From the NCBI GenBank assembly GCA_021772165.1, contig JAJFMM010000035.1:1-12356 (forward strand): 12,356 nucleotides of DNA, given 5' to 3'. Below, one piece after another: positions 7,452 through 12,356 of the stretch. Within the stretch, counting starts at the first letter, position 1; every line of letters starts with the position of its first letter. Both the position numbers and the translations under genes were made by a program. Origin of the DNA: Chlamydiota bacterium (GTDB lineage: Bacteria; Chlamydiota; Chlamydiia; Chlamydiales; SM23-39). The notes under the pieces are model-generated. The model saw only the letters and a list, made by a program, of their open reading frames with translations. It did not search any database and was not told the DNA's origin.

Positions 7452-8205
7452 GAGAATTAAACGGCTTAGCGCGGAATTCAGATCTTAGGTAACAAAAACC
7501 GCTTTTCGTATGCACGACAACTGCATGTAACTGATTCGCCTTTGCAATGGCCTCTGATTTGGACAACCAAAGATCTTTCCCATTTTTTTGAATGCAATAT
7601 TCGTAGATCACTCCTCGCTTCAAATGAACGCCGGTAATGCACCATTTTTCAACAAATTCTTCTTTACCTACAACCCAGCCCTCATTTTGTTCGATAGCCT
7701 TCCAATAGGCTTCGAATTCTTTCGTATTGAGCGATTTGATGACCCGATTTGGATCTAATTTTGATAATCTCGCAATCTTGTGAAAATGATCCGGATCCTC
7801 TTTTACATATCTCTGGGAAGCCTCGCGTAATGTGAGATGAAAATACTTGCTTCCTCTAAGCATTACCATGAGAGCCTCATGGCCTGTTTGATAGTCTGGA
7901 TAAACGGCATATTTATATCTCGTATTTCCAGCCGTCCCAATGCAACGTCGATCTTTACTGGTACTGTATGGACTGGCCAACATTGCTGCAGGATTATTAC
8001 AACGCCAGGTTACTGAGCCGTTGCTACGGATAGTCATATTTCCCTGTTCATCGAAATATTGAACCGTGAACAGATTATTCTTATCCCCTACATTTGGAGG
8101 ACCCACTATAGCCCTTACAAAAACCAGAACAATCAACCTCTGGTTTAAAAGACCATAGTTTAACATATTGCGTTTGACAGATCTACTTAAGAACTTCCTT
8201 TTCAT
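7441..8205 (-). CDS. Unknown protein with NPG-like core and DUF3892-like C-terminus
   Basis: I do not recognise this 254-residue protein as a named gene. The N-terminus is basic (MKRKFLSRSVKR) and followed by a hydrophobic run (LIVLVFVRAIVG, about 24-35) that could be a signal anchor. Residues about 68-150 (CNNPAAM, YAVYPDYQTGHEAL, LTLREASQRY) resemble the 'NNPGNIR ... FpsyeaGirAl' core seen in some phage structural and peptidoglycan-associated proteins; the canonical NPGN is altered here to NPAA. Residues about 188-250 (ITGVHLKRGVIYEY, SKSEAIAKANQ, VVVHTKSGFCYLRS) resemble DUF3892. An ATG at 8205 is preferred over TTG at 8217; both have weak ribosome sites. A secreted effector or cell-wall-related protein is possible but unproven. 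The stop overlaps the convergent neighbour. Confidence 0.6.
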   Translation of the reverse strand: MKRKFLSRSVKRNMLNYGLLNQRLIVLVFVRAIVGPPNVGDKNNLFTVQYFDEQGNMTIRSNGSVTWRCNNPAAMLASPYSTSKDRRCIGTAGNTRYKYAVYPDYQTGHEALMVMLRGSKYFHLTLREASQRYVKEDPDHFHKIARLSKLDPNRVIKSLNTKEFEAYWKAIEQNEGWVVGKEEFVEKWCITGVHLKRGVIYEYCIQKNGKDLWLSKSEAIAKANQLHAVVVHTKSGFCYLRSEFRAKPFNSLIV

Positions 8206-8260
8206 AACTTCAAGCAACTAAAGATTAGAATATTACAAGTTCTTGCCCGAAAAAATGGGA

Positions 8261-8363
8261 GGAACCCCCGATCAGATCGTCGAGGTCATTTTAAAAATTT
8301 CGACGAAGGGCAGTACTCCGTACGGCCAAGGAGATAGTTTTGAAATGAACCGATGAGATGATT
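8261..8363. repeat. Repeat Y, left copy (Y1)
   Basis: These 103 bases are identical to 10487-10589. They start with GGAACCCCCGATCAGATCG and contain a possible hairpin, TCGTCGA (8277-8283) against TCGACGA (8300-8306), plus GTACTCCGTAC. Y is followed directly by repeat X in both copies, and the perfect identity runs on into X for 35 more bases (138 in total). No coding potential is convincing. Confidence 0.9.
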
Positions 8364-8498
8364 GGGGGCGATTGGACTCCGGGACTCCCGCCGGTTCGTC
8401 GCAGAACTCCTCACTGGCGAGCTAAAGCTCGCATTCCGGCAAAGCAAGCTTTGTCCTACATTTCAAGTCCAAACGAAAGCTTCGCTTTCTTCGCCCCC
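8364..8498. repeat. Structured repeat X, full-length copy (X1)
   Basis: X1 is 135 bases with perfect terminal inverted repeats GGGGGCGA (8364-8371) and TCGCCCCC (8491-8498). An inner stem is TTGGACT (8372-8378) with AGTCCAA (8466-8472). Further hairpins are CGGG/CCCG (8380-8390), GCGAGCT/AGCTCGC (8417-8432), CAAAGC/GCTTTG (8440-8453) and GAAAGC/GCTTTC (8475-8489). GCCGG (8390-8394) and CCGGC (8436-8440) could enclose the third. Its first 16 bases equal the 3' end of tRNA-Tyr (10721-10736). From 8374 it matches 10314-10438 with one mismatch in 125 bases. Confidence 0.9.
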
Positions 8499-8507
8499 AA
8501 AAACAAT

Positions 8508-8534
8508 AATGACCTAAGTCGGGGGATTTACAGT
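8508..8534 (-). pseudogene. tRNA-Tyr anticodon-arm fragment
   Basis: ATGACCTAAGTCGGGGGATT and the following TACAGTC match 10746-10772 of the intact tRNA-Tyr with a single change (T for G). It covers the variable arm and the anticodon loop including the GUA anticodon complement. It lies ten bases beyond X1, whose left end carries the tRNA-Tyr 3' end, so the two pieces are in tRNA order with X1 between them. The rest of the tRNA (D arm, 5' acceptor strand) is not recognisable beyond it, so this is not a working tRNA. Confidence 0.7.
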
Positions 8535-8675
8535 CAGCCTAAATCAAATTTAGCCCCCCCCTACCAATACACATCAACATAATAGTCAGAATCTTGCATC
8601 ATTTCTTTGGCTATTAAGGATTGTTTTGAATTGGCAGTTTTTGAACCTTGCTATCCCACCAATGTCCCTTGGTGC

Positions 8676-8780
8676 TATTCAAGAAGACTTGAATAACAAG
8701 CCCCTTTGCGTTACCCTTATTGAAGATGACTTGAATAACGCTCGATTTTTCAAGCCGTTATTAGCGAATGCTTGAATAAG
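8676..8780. promoter_or_regulatory. CTTGAATAA repeat array upstream of fic, possible operator
   Basis: CTTGAATAA occurs at 8688, 8730 and 8771, spaced 42 and 41 bases, close to four helical turns. The first is paired with TATTCAAG (8676-8683), giving an 8-base inverted repeat TATTCAAG-4-CTTGAATA. The last overlaps the fic ribosome site AAGGAG (8778-8783). The geometry suggests protein binding or fic autoregulation, but this is inference. A decayed tandem repeat with a period near 42 bases is the alternative. Confidence 0.4.
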
Positions 8781-8789
8781 GAGCCCGAC

Positions 8790-9923
8790 ATGAGAAGCGG
8801 CAGATACATTCCACAACCCAACCAGTATAAAGCATTTATTCCAACGGATCTGCCTCCTGAGCCTCCCATCCGGATAGAAGGAGAAATGCAGACTCTCCTC
8901 ACTGATGCCAATATCTCTATTGGAAAATTAGACACCATGGGCTATTTGGCGCCAAATCTAAACCATATCATTGCCATGTACGTTCGTAAAGAAGCACTCC
9001 TCAGCTCTCAAATCGAAGGAACACAAGCCTCTTTCGAGGATATTTTTGAATACGAAAACCAAATCCCCTTAAAGAACGCGAATGATGTCGAAGAGGTCGT
9101 CAATTACATCAAAGCTCTGAACCACGGCATGCAAAGACTCAAAGACTTCCCTATGAGCATCCGTCTAATTAAAGAAATTCACGCCATCCTCTTGGAAGGA
9201 GTGCGCGGAGAAGAAAAAACACCGGGTGAATTCAAAAGAAGCCAAAACTGGATCGGTCCGGCCGGTTCCACTCCAAGCACAGCTTCTTTCATTCCACCGC
9301 CACCAAATGAGGCGATTGATGCCATTGGAAAGCTTGAGCTTTTTCTACACACAAACTCCGATATTCCACTTCTGATCAACTGTGCGCTTATTCATTATCA
9401 GTTTGAGACAATCCACCCCTTCCTCGACGGCAATGGCAGATTGGGCAGACTCCTGATCACCTTCTACCTCTATTGGAAAAAGGCGCTTGAATATCCCACG
9501 CTCTATCTCAGCTACTATTTCAAAATACACCGTCAAGAGTACTACGACCGCCTCAACCTCGTCCGTAGCAAAGGAGATTACGAACAATGGGTCAGCTTCT
9601 TCCTCAAAGGCATCATTTGGACTTGCAATTCCGCCCTACAAACCATTAAAACCGCCCTCCAGCTCCAAGAGACCCACAAAAAGCGACTCATCGCAGCCAA
9701 ACTCTCCACCCCCTACGCCATTGCCCTCCTTGATTATCTCGTTGAAAAACCTCATCTTTCCATTAAAGACGCAGCAGCCCATCTTAAAACCTCTTACCAA
9801 AGCGCAAAAACGCTCATGCACCAACTCGTCTCTCTCGAAATCCTCAAAGAAATCACCGGCAAACGCCGCGACAAACGCTACAGCTATTGGGAATATTTAG
9901 ACCTGCTGTCAGAAGGGACGTAA
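8790..9923 (+). CDS. fic: Class II Fic-domain protein, probable AMP-transferase
   Basis: This 377-residue protein has the standard layout of self-inhibited class II Fic proteins. It has an N-terminal Fic_N region (about 10-110) with the inhibitory helix S72-S-Q-I-E76-G77 matching (S/T)xxxE(G/N), then a Fic core with the full catalytic motif HPFLDGNGR (209-217), and a C-terminal winged helix (about 305-370, ending in KRRDKRYSYWEY). Fic enzymes of this type transfer AMP from ATP to protein Ser, Thr or Tyr hydroxyls; H209 is the catalytic base and E76 would block productive ATP binding. All key residues are present, so it should be active when inhibition is relieved. ATG 8790 is chosen because AAGGAG lies six bases before it; TTG 8772 lacks a site. 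The winged helix and the upstream repeats suggest autoregulation. Genes of this class often accompany type I restriction loci, and an hsdR remnant lies next to it. Confidence 0.92.
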   Translation: MRSGRYIPQPNQYKAFIPTDLPPEPPIRIEGEMQTLLTDANISIGKLDTMGYLAPNLNHIIAMYVRKEALLSSQIEGTQASFEDIFEYENQIPLKNANDVEEVVNYIKALNHGMQRLKDFPMSIRLIKEIHAILLEGVRGEEKTPGEFKRSQNWIGPAGSTPSTASFIPPPPNEAIDAIGKLELFLHTNSDIPLLINCALIHYQFETIHPFLDGNGRLGRLLITFYLYWKKALEYPTLYLSYYFKIHRQEYYDRLNLVRSKGDYEQWVSFFLKGIIWTCNSALQTIKTALQLQETHKKRLIAAKLSTPYAIALLDYLVEKPHLSIKDAAAHLKTSYQSAKTLMHQLVSLEILKEITGKRRDKRYSYWEYLDLLSEGT

Positions 9924-9985
9924 ACGAGCGTCACTGGAAAAATTCAAAAGCCCCTCTTCAGCAAAGGTTCAAAAGGTACAAAAGA

Positions 9986-10313
9986 CTAGGGCACATGATT
10001 TCTATTTGACGCCCTATCTTTTAGCGCCTCATAAAGCTGAGCAGGACCGAGCAAGAGTTCTTAAGGCGAAAACGTAACAAGGGATCACTAAGAGCTTGTT
10101 TGCTCATGGTAGTGTGAGCCGTTAAAGCATCGAGAATAGCCGCCTCAATACTTTTTTCAAGATCGGATGAATTGGCAAATTGTTCTTTCTTATTATTTAC
10201 TGCTTGGTCAAGAAGTAATTCAGACTCAGCTACTTTCGTCTTAATCGTATTGATGTAGTTCACTTTGTCATCATCCGTGAGCTCGCCTTAAAAGAGTTGA
10301 TTGACGCGCTCAA
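9986..10313 (-). pseudogene. hsdR: Remnant 3' end of type I restriction subunit HsdR
   Basis: Read on the minus strand from 10313, the frame gives LERVNQLF, then TAA (10290-10288), then GELTDDDKVNYIN and on through NNKKEQFANSSDLEKS and AHTTMSKQALSDP, as in the C-terminal helical region of type I restriction R subunits. TAA stands where these proteins usually have Glu (LFEGELT). Near 10060 a one-base loss shifts the frame. The next frame continues ELLLGPAQLYEALKDR, again family sequence, to a TAG at 9988-9986. The apparent 80-codon frame from GTG 10263 to 10021 is therefore part of a pseudogene with one nonsense and one frameshift change. Its 5' end is cut exactly where repeat X2 begins (10314). 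The helicase/nuclease part is absent from the window and no hsdM or hsdS is present. The 62 bases between fic and this remnant show nothing recognisable. Confidence 0.78.
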
Positions 10314-10438
10314 GGACTCCGGGACTCCCGCCGGTTCGTCGCAGAGCTCCTCACTGGCGAGCTAAAGCTCGCATTCCGGCAAAGCAAGCTTTGTCCTACA
10401 TTTCAAGTCCAAACGAAAGCTTCGCTTTCTTCGCCCCC
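10314..10438. repeat. Structured repeat X, left-truncated copy (X2)
   Basis: These 125 bases match 8374-8498 with one substitution (GCAGAG for GCAGAA). The first ten bases of X (GGGGGCGATT) are missing and are replaced by the end of the hsdR remnant. All internal hairpins and the right terminal TCGCCCCC are kept. It is followed by a copy of the tRNA-Tyr terminator. Confidence 0.9.
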
Positions 10439-10444
10439 ATAAAC

Positions 10445-10487
10445 AAAAAAACTTCGCTTAGGGCGAAGTTTGTTTGATATATGGGGG
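10445..10487 (-). terminator. Duplicated tRNA-Tyr terminator and tRNA 3' edge
   Basis: These 43 bases match 10683-10725 with two changes, both in the hairpin loop. On the minus strand they read: last G/C run of the tRNA acceptor, TATATCAAACA, stem AACTTCGC/GCGAAGTT (10470-10450), then a T run. The hairpin could still terminate minus-strand transcription, but the tRNA that should precede it has been replaced by repeat Y. Confidence 0.75.
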
Positions 10488-10589
10488 GAACCCCCGATCA
10501 GATCGTCGAGGTCATTTTAAAAATTTCGACGAAGGGCAGTACTCCGTACGGCCAAGGAGATAGTTTTGAAATGAACCGATGAGATGATT
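10487..10589. repeat. Repeat Y, right copy (Y2)
   Basis: It is identical to Y1 (8261-8363) over all 103 bases and in the same orientation. At its left edge GGGGGG-AA-CCCCC can form a short hairpin, and the G run is shared with the duplicated tRNA-Tyr 3' edge. Confidence 0.9.
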
Positions 10590-10675
10590 GGGGGCGATTG
10601 GACTCCGGGACTCCCGCCGGTTCGCACTGCGTGCTCACTTCTCGTCCAACGAAAGCTTCGCTTTCTATCGCCCCC
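10590..10675. repeat. Structured repeat X, short variant (X')
   Basis: This 86-base form keeps the ends of X: GGGGGCGA (10590-10597) with TCGCCCCC (10668-10675), TTGGAC (10598-10603) with GTCCAA (10644-10649), and the side hairpin GAAAGC/GCTTTC (10651-10665). It is identical to X1 up to 10624. The centre is different and shorter, with a new small hairpin GCAC-TGC-GTGC (10624-10634). It lies between Y2 and the real tRNA-Tyr terminator. Confidence 0.88.
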
Positions 10676-10682
10676 ATATAGC

Positions 10683-10708
10683 AAAAAAACTTCGCTTGAG
10701 GCGAAGTT
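10683..10708 (-). terminator. Intrinsic terminator of the tRNA-Thr/tRNA-Tyr unit
   Basis: On the minus strand, 11 bases after the tRNA-Tyr 3' end, the stem AACTTCGC (10708-10701) and GCGAAGTT (10695-10688) closes a five-base loop and runs into seven T. This is a textbook rho-independent terminator. Confidence 0.9.
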
Positions 10709-10719
10709 TGTTTGATATA

Positions 10720-10801
10720 TGGGGGCGATTGGACTCGAACCAACGATGACCGAAGTCGGGGGATTTACAGTCCCCTGCAATAGCCGCTATGCGACACCCC
10801 C
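10720..10801 (-). tRNA. tRNA-Tyr (GUA)
   Basis: The 7-base acceptor stem GGGGGTG (10801-10795) pairs with CGCCCCC (10727-10721), with A as discriminator at 10720. The anticodon loop CTGTAAA gives GUA (10768-10766). A long variable arm, as expected for bacterial tRNA-Tyr, and the T loop GGTTCGAGTCC are present. CCA is not encoded. It lies 12 bases after tRNA-Thr and is followed by an intrinsic terminator. Confidence 0.97.
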
Positions 10802-10813
10802 AGGAAAAAAGTA

Positions 10814-10886
10814 TGCTGGCGAAAGGACTTGAACCCTCAACCGTCCGATTACAAGTCGGGCGCTCTACCAATTGAGCTACACCAGC
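10814..10886 (-). tRNA. tRNA-Thr (UGU)
   Basis: This 73-base cloverleaf has acceptor GCTGGTG (from 10886) paired with CGCCAGC (ending 10815) and A73 at 10814. The D arm is AGCTCAATTGGTAGAGC, the anticodon loop CTTGTAA gives UGU (10853-10851), and the T loop is GGTTCAAGTCC. CCA is not encoded. It begins 39 bases after the stop of the SEC-C gene and is probably cotranscribed with it and with tRNA-Tyr. Confidence 0.97.
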
Positions 10887-10925
10887 AAAATGATGGGTTA
10901 GACTAACAAAATATCGTCTTTGTAA

Positions 10926-11258
10926 TCAAGATTTTTCAGAATCATCTTGATCAGACGGCTTAGTCTCCTCGGGGATTTCTTTTTTTTCGGTCTCTTCTGG
11001 AGACACTTCTTTGGTCTCTTCCGATGGCTCGGAAACACTCTCTTCTGTCGGCTTCGTTATCTCTTCTAACTGCGCTGGCTGAGGAAAACTCATTTTTTGA
11101 AACAGTCCGGATAGGTTCGAGACTTTATTCGAGAGTCCCTCGTCTTCTATCTTGTGCGCGGTCAGCTTCTTCGGGGCGTGTTCCTTCGCCTCACAGCACT
11201 TCTTATATTTTTTTCCAGATCCACACGGGCAGGGATCATTGCGTCCAGTTTTCGTCAT
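10926..11258 (-). CDS. Small SEC-C zinc-motif protein with acidic tail
   Basis: This 110-residue protein starts with a SEC-C motif, NDPCPCGSGKKYKKCC (7-22), with the zinc ligands C10, C12, C21 and C22. The same motif ends SecA proteins, where it binds zinc and helps contact SecB and ribosomes. The rest (about 55-110) is low-complexity and very rich in Glu, Pro, Ser, Thr and Lys, so probably disordered. It is not SecA, since no ATPase domain is present; it belongs with the many short stand-alone SEC-C proteins of unclear role. The ATG at 11258 places the motif at the N-terminus, though the ribosome site is weak. A good promoter lies upstream (11283-11312), and two tRNA genes follow, so mRNA and tRNA probably share one transcript. 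Confidence 0.85.
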   Translation of the reverse strand: MTKTGRNDPCPCGSGKKYKKCCEAKEHAPKKLTAHKIEDEGLSNKVSNLSGLFQKMSFPQPAQLEEITKPTEESVSEPSEETKEVSPEETEKKEIPEETKPSDQDDSEKS

Positions 11259-11282
11259 AAGTCATCTTTAATTAAACCACAT

Positions 11283-11312
11283 ATTCTAACATACCGGGGG
11301 GCCCGTTGTCCA
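11283..11312 (-). promoter_or_regulatory. Sigma70-type promoter for the SEC-C/tRNA unit
   Basis: On the minus strand TGGACA (11312-11307) and TAGAAT (11288-11283) are 18 bases apart; each differs from consensus by one base. The -10 lies about 25 bases before the SEC-C start codon. The spacer contains a G/C-rich run (GGGCCCCCC), reminiscent of the stringent discriminator class but upstream of the usual place. Confidence 0.6.
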
Positions 11313-11358
11313 TGAAAACTCTATCCTATTGACGAAGGAGCCTGTGGAGGGTAAAATA

Positions 11359-12153
11359 GTGCCTTTCAAAGAGTTATATGACATGAATAACCCACTATCT
11401 CTAACCCAAAGCTCCCTACCTGTCGCAAGACCTCCTTGGTCTGGCCTCGGCAAAACCCTTGAAAGCGCTTGTAGAAAAGCGCTCTATGACTTTTCCATGC
11501 TAGATGGTGCTAATAAGGTCGCTATTGCTCTCAGCGGCGGTAAAGACAGTCTCAGCCTCCTTTTCCTTCTGCATGCAATTCGTGGAAAAGGCTTTCCTCC
11601 CTTTGATCTAATCGCTATCCATGTCGGTGGGGAATTTTCTTGTGGCGCCGGTATCGATGAGCGCTTTTTGCGCGGTATCTGCCGAGATCTCGATGTGCCG
11701 CTCATCCAACGTGTGTCGAGTAAGAAGCGAGAAGAGCTGGAGTGCTATTCCTGCTCAAGGGAAAGAAGAAAGCTCATCTTCGATGCTGCAAAAGAACATG
11801 GAGCGACTACGGTAGCTTTCGGTCATCACCGCGATGATAGCGCACAGACTCTTCTTCTCAATCTGCTTCACAAAGCTGAATTTGCTGCCAATCTCCCCAA
11901 ACTTCATATGCATCAGTATGGCGTCACGATCATCCGTCCTCTCATCTATATTGGTGAAGAGTCTCTTCGTACTTTTGCAAAACAGCACGGGTTTTTGCGT
12001 ATCAGCTGTCAATGTCCTGTCGGTCAAGATTCTAAGAGAAAACAGGTCGATCGTCTGATCGATCAGCTCGAAGAGGCTTTCCCTAACGCAAGGAGCAATT
12101 TAGCTCGCGCCGGTCTGCTTTACGGCTCCAACAAAGCGAGCATCTCATCTTGA
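11359..12153 (+). CDS. ttcA: TtcA-like PP-loop tRNA thiolation enzyme
   Basis: This protein belongs to the PP-loop ATPase family of tRNA thiolases (TtcA/TtuA group). Counting from GTG 11359 (264 residues), the PP-loop ALSGGKDS ends at 64. A C-x-x-C pair follows at 129 and 132 (ECYSCSRERR), then FGHHRDD at 154-160, and CQCPVG at 217-222 supplies the further Cys. TtcA uses three such Cys to hold a 4Fe-4S cluster and thiolates C32 of certain tRNAs in an ATP-dependent reaction; that exact target is inferred. GTG 11359 is chosen because GGAGGG lies seven bases before it; TTG 11329 is in frame but has no ribosome site, and ATG 11383 is a further option. It is divergent from the SEC-C/tRNA unit and is followed 56 bases later by the transporter gene. 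TilS is a less likely alternative because of the Cys pattern. Confidence 0.82.
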   Translation: MPFKELYDMNNPLSLTQSSLPVARPPWSGLGKTLESACRKALYDFSMLDGANKVAIALSGGKDSLSLLFLLHAIRGKGFPPFDLIAIHVGGEFSCGAGIDERFLRGICRDLDVPLIQRVSSKKREELECYSCSRERRKLIFDAAKEHGATTVAFGHHRDDSAQTLLLNLLHKAEFAANLPKLHMHQYGVTIIRPLIYIGEESLRTFAKQHGFLRISCQCPVGQDSKRKQVDRLIDQLEEAFPNARSNLARAGLLYGSNKASISS

Positions 12154-12209
12154 CGAAAAGAAAAAAATTTCTTAGCATCCCCGGCCAAACTTTTTTGAAA
12201 AGAGGCGCT

Positions 12210-12356
12210 ATGAAAAAGTATTTTGCGGGCATCGCCGGCAATATCTTGGAACATTACGATCAGGCTCTTTACGGTTTCCTAGTACCTTTTCTCGCTCCGA
12301 TCTTTTTCCCTGCTGCTGATCCTATGTACGCCTTGATCACTGCTTTTGCTCTTCTT
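12210..12356 (+). CDS. MFS transporter, ProP-like, 3' partial
   Basis: Only the first 49 codons are in the window. They read MKKYFAGIAGNILEHYDQALYGFL, then VPFLAPIFFP, a charged/polar turn and the start of a second membrane helix. The GNxxExYDxALYGF pattern in helix 1 is typical of the metabolite:H+ symporter branch of the major facilitator superfamily, which includes the proline/betaine transporter ProP. It would sit in the inner membrane and import an osmolyte or organic acid by proton symport; the substrate cannot be set from this fragment. AGAGG five bases before the ATG supports the start. The 56-base gap after the TtcA-like gene shows no convincing terminator, so cotranscription is possible. 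Confidence 0.8.
   Translation, partial: MKKYFAGIAGNILEHYDQALYGFLVPFLAPIFFPAADPMYALITAFALL

Noticed and set aside
8358..8582. 74-codon plus-strand frame over repeat X1
   Set aside because: It reads through the hairpin repeat and tRNA fragment, has no ribosome site, and its sequence is explained by the structured repeat.
8676..8780. CRISPR-like array upstream of fic
   Set aside because: Repeat core is only about nine bases, three copies, no cas genes; spacing of 42 does not reflect conserved repeats of 25-40 bases.
10498..10871. Three overlapping minus-strand frames of 68-87 codons
   Set aside because: They cover the repeats, terminator and the two tRNA genes; translated tRNA sequence gives their apparent coding content.
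12154..12209. Terminator between the TtcA-like and transporter genes
   Set aside because: Only an A/T hairpin (AAGAAA/TTTCTT) without G/C stem is present.

Overview
The window reads like an accessory-rich stretch from an obligate intracellular bacterium. An environmental chlamydia (Parachlamydia, Simkania or Waddlia-like) is my best guess; a Legionella/Coxiella-type organism is the alternative. The reasons are indirect: moderate G+C, a large Ser/Thr/Asn-rich beta-helix protein, a class II Fic protein, a ProP-like transporter, and structured repeats beside tRNA genes. No single marker proves the taxon.

Layout, left to right. Positions 1-2696 hold the 3' part of a very large right-handed beta-helix protein, probably secreted. 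Positions 2838-5602 form a tight same-strand cluster: GT8-like glycosyltransferase, short-chain dehydrogenase, second glycosyltransferase paralogue and GNAT acetyltransferase. It looks like a small glycan or surface-sugar modification operon. The dehydrogenase carries a fused copy of the glycosyltransferase C-terminus, a scar of tandem duplication and recombination. Positions 5660-6407 (minus strand) carry a DUF3185-type two-helix membrane protein and a CsaA-like chaperone/tRNA-binding protein. Positions 6669-7451 encode an exported protein with two DUF4431-like domains. It converges with an unknown protein at 7441-8205 that has an NPG-like core and a DUF3892-like tail.

Positions 8261-10801 are the most unusual part. 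A composite repeat, here called Y-X, contains 16 bases identical to the 3' end of tRNA-Tyr. Copies of it flank a segment carrying a class II Fic AMP-transferase gene and a decayed 3' end of a type I restriction hsdR gene. X folds into a multi-hairpin cruciform whose basal stems are kept in a short variant with a different interior. The tRNA-Tyr terminator is also duplicated, and a separate tRNA-Tyr anticodon-arm fragment lies beside the left copy. I read this as an eroded island built at the tRNA-Tyr gene with a tRNA-derived structured repeat.

Positions 10683-11312 (minus strand) form a transcription unit: promoter, SEC-C zinc-motif protein, tRNA-Thr(UGU), tRNA-Tyr(GUA) and a strong intrinsic terminator. 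Positions 11359-12356 (plus strand) hold a TtcA-like PP-loop tRNA thiolation enzyme, then the start of a ProP-like MFS transporter that runs off the window.
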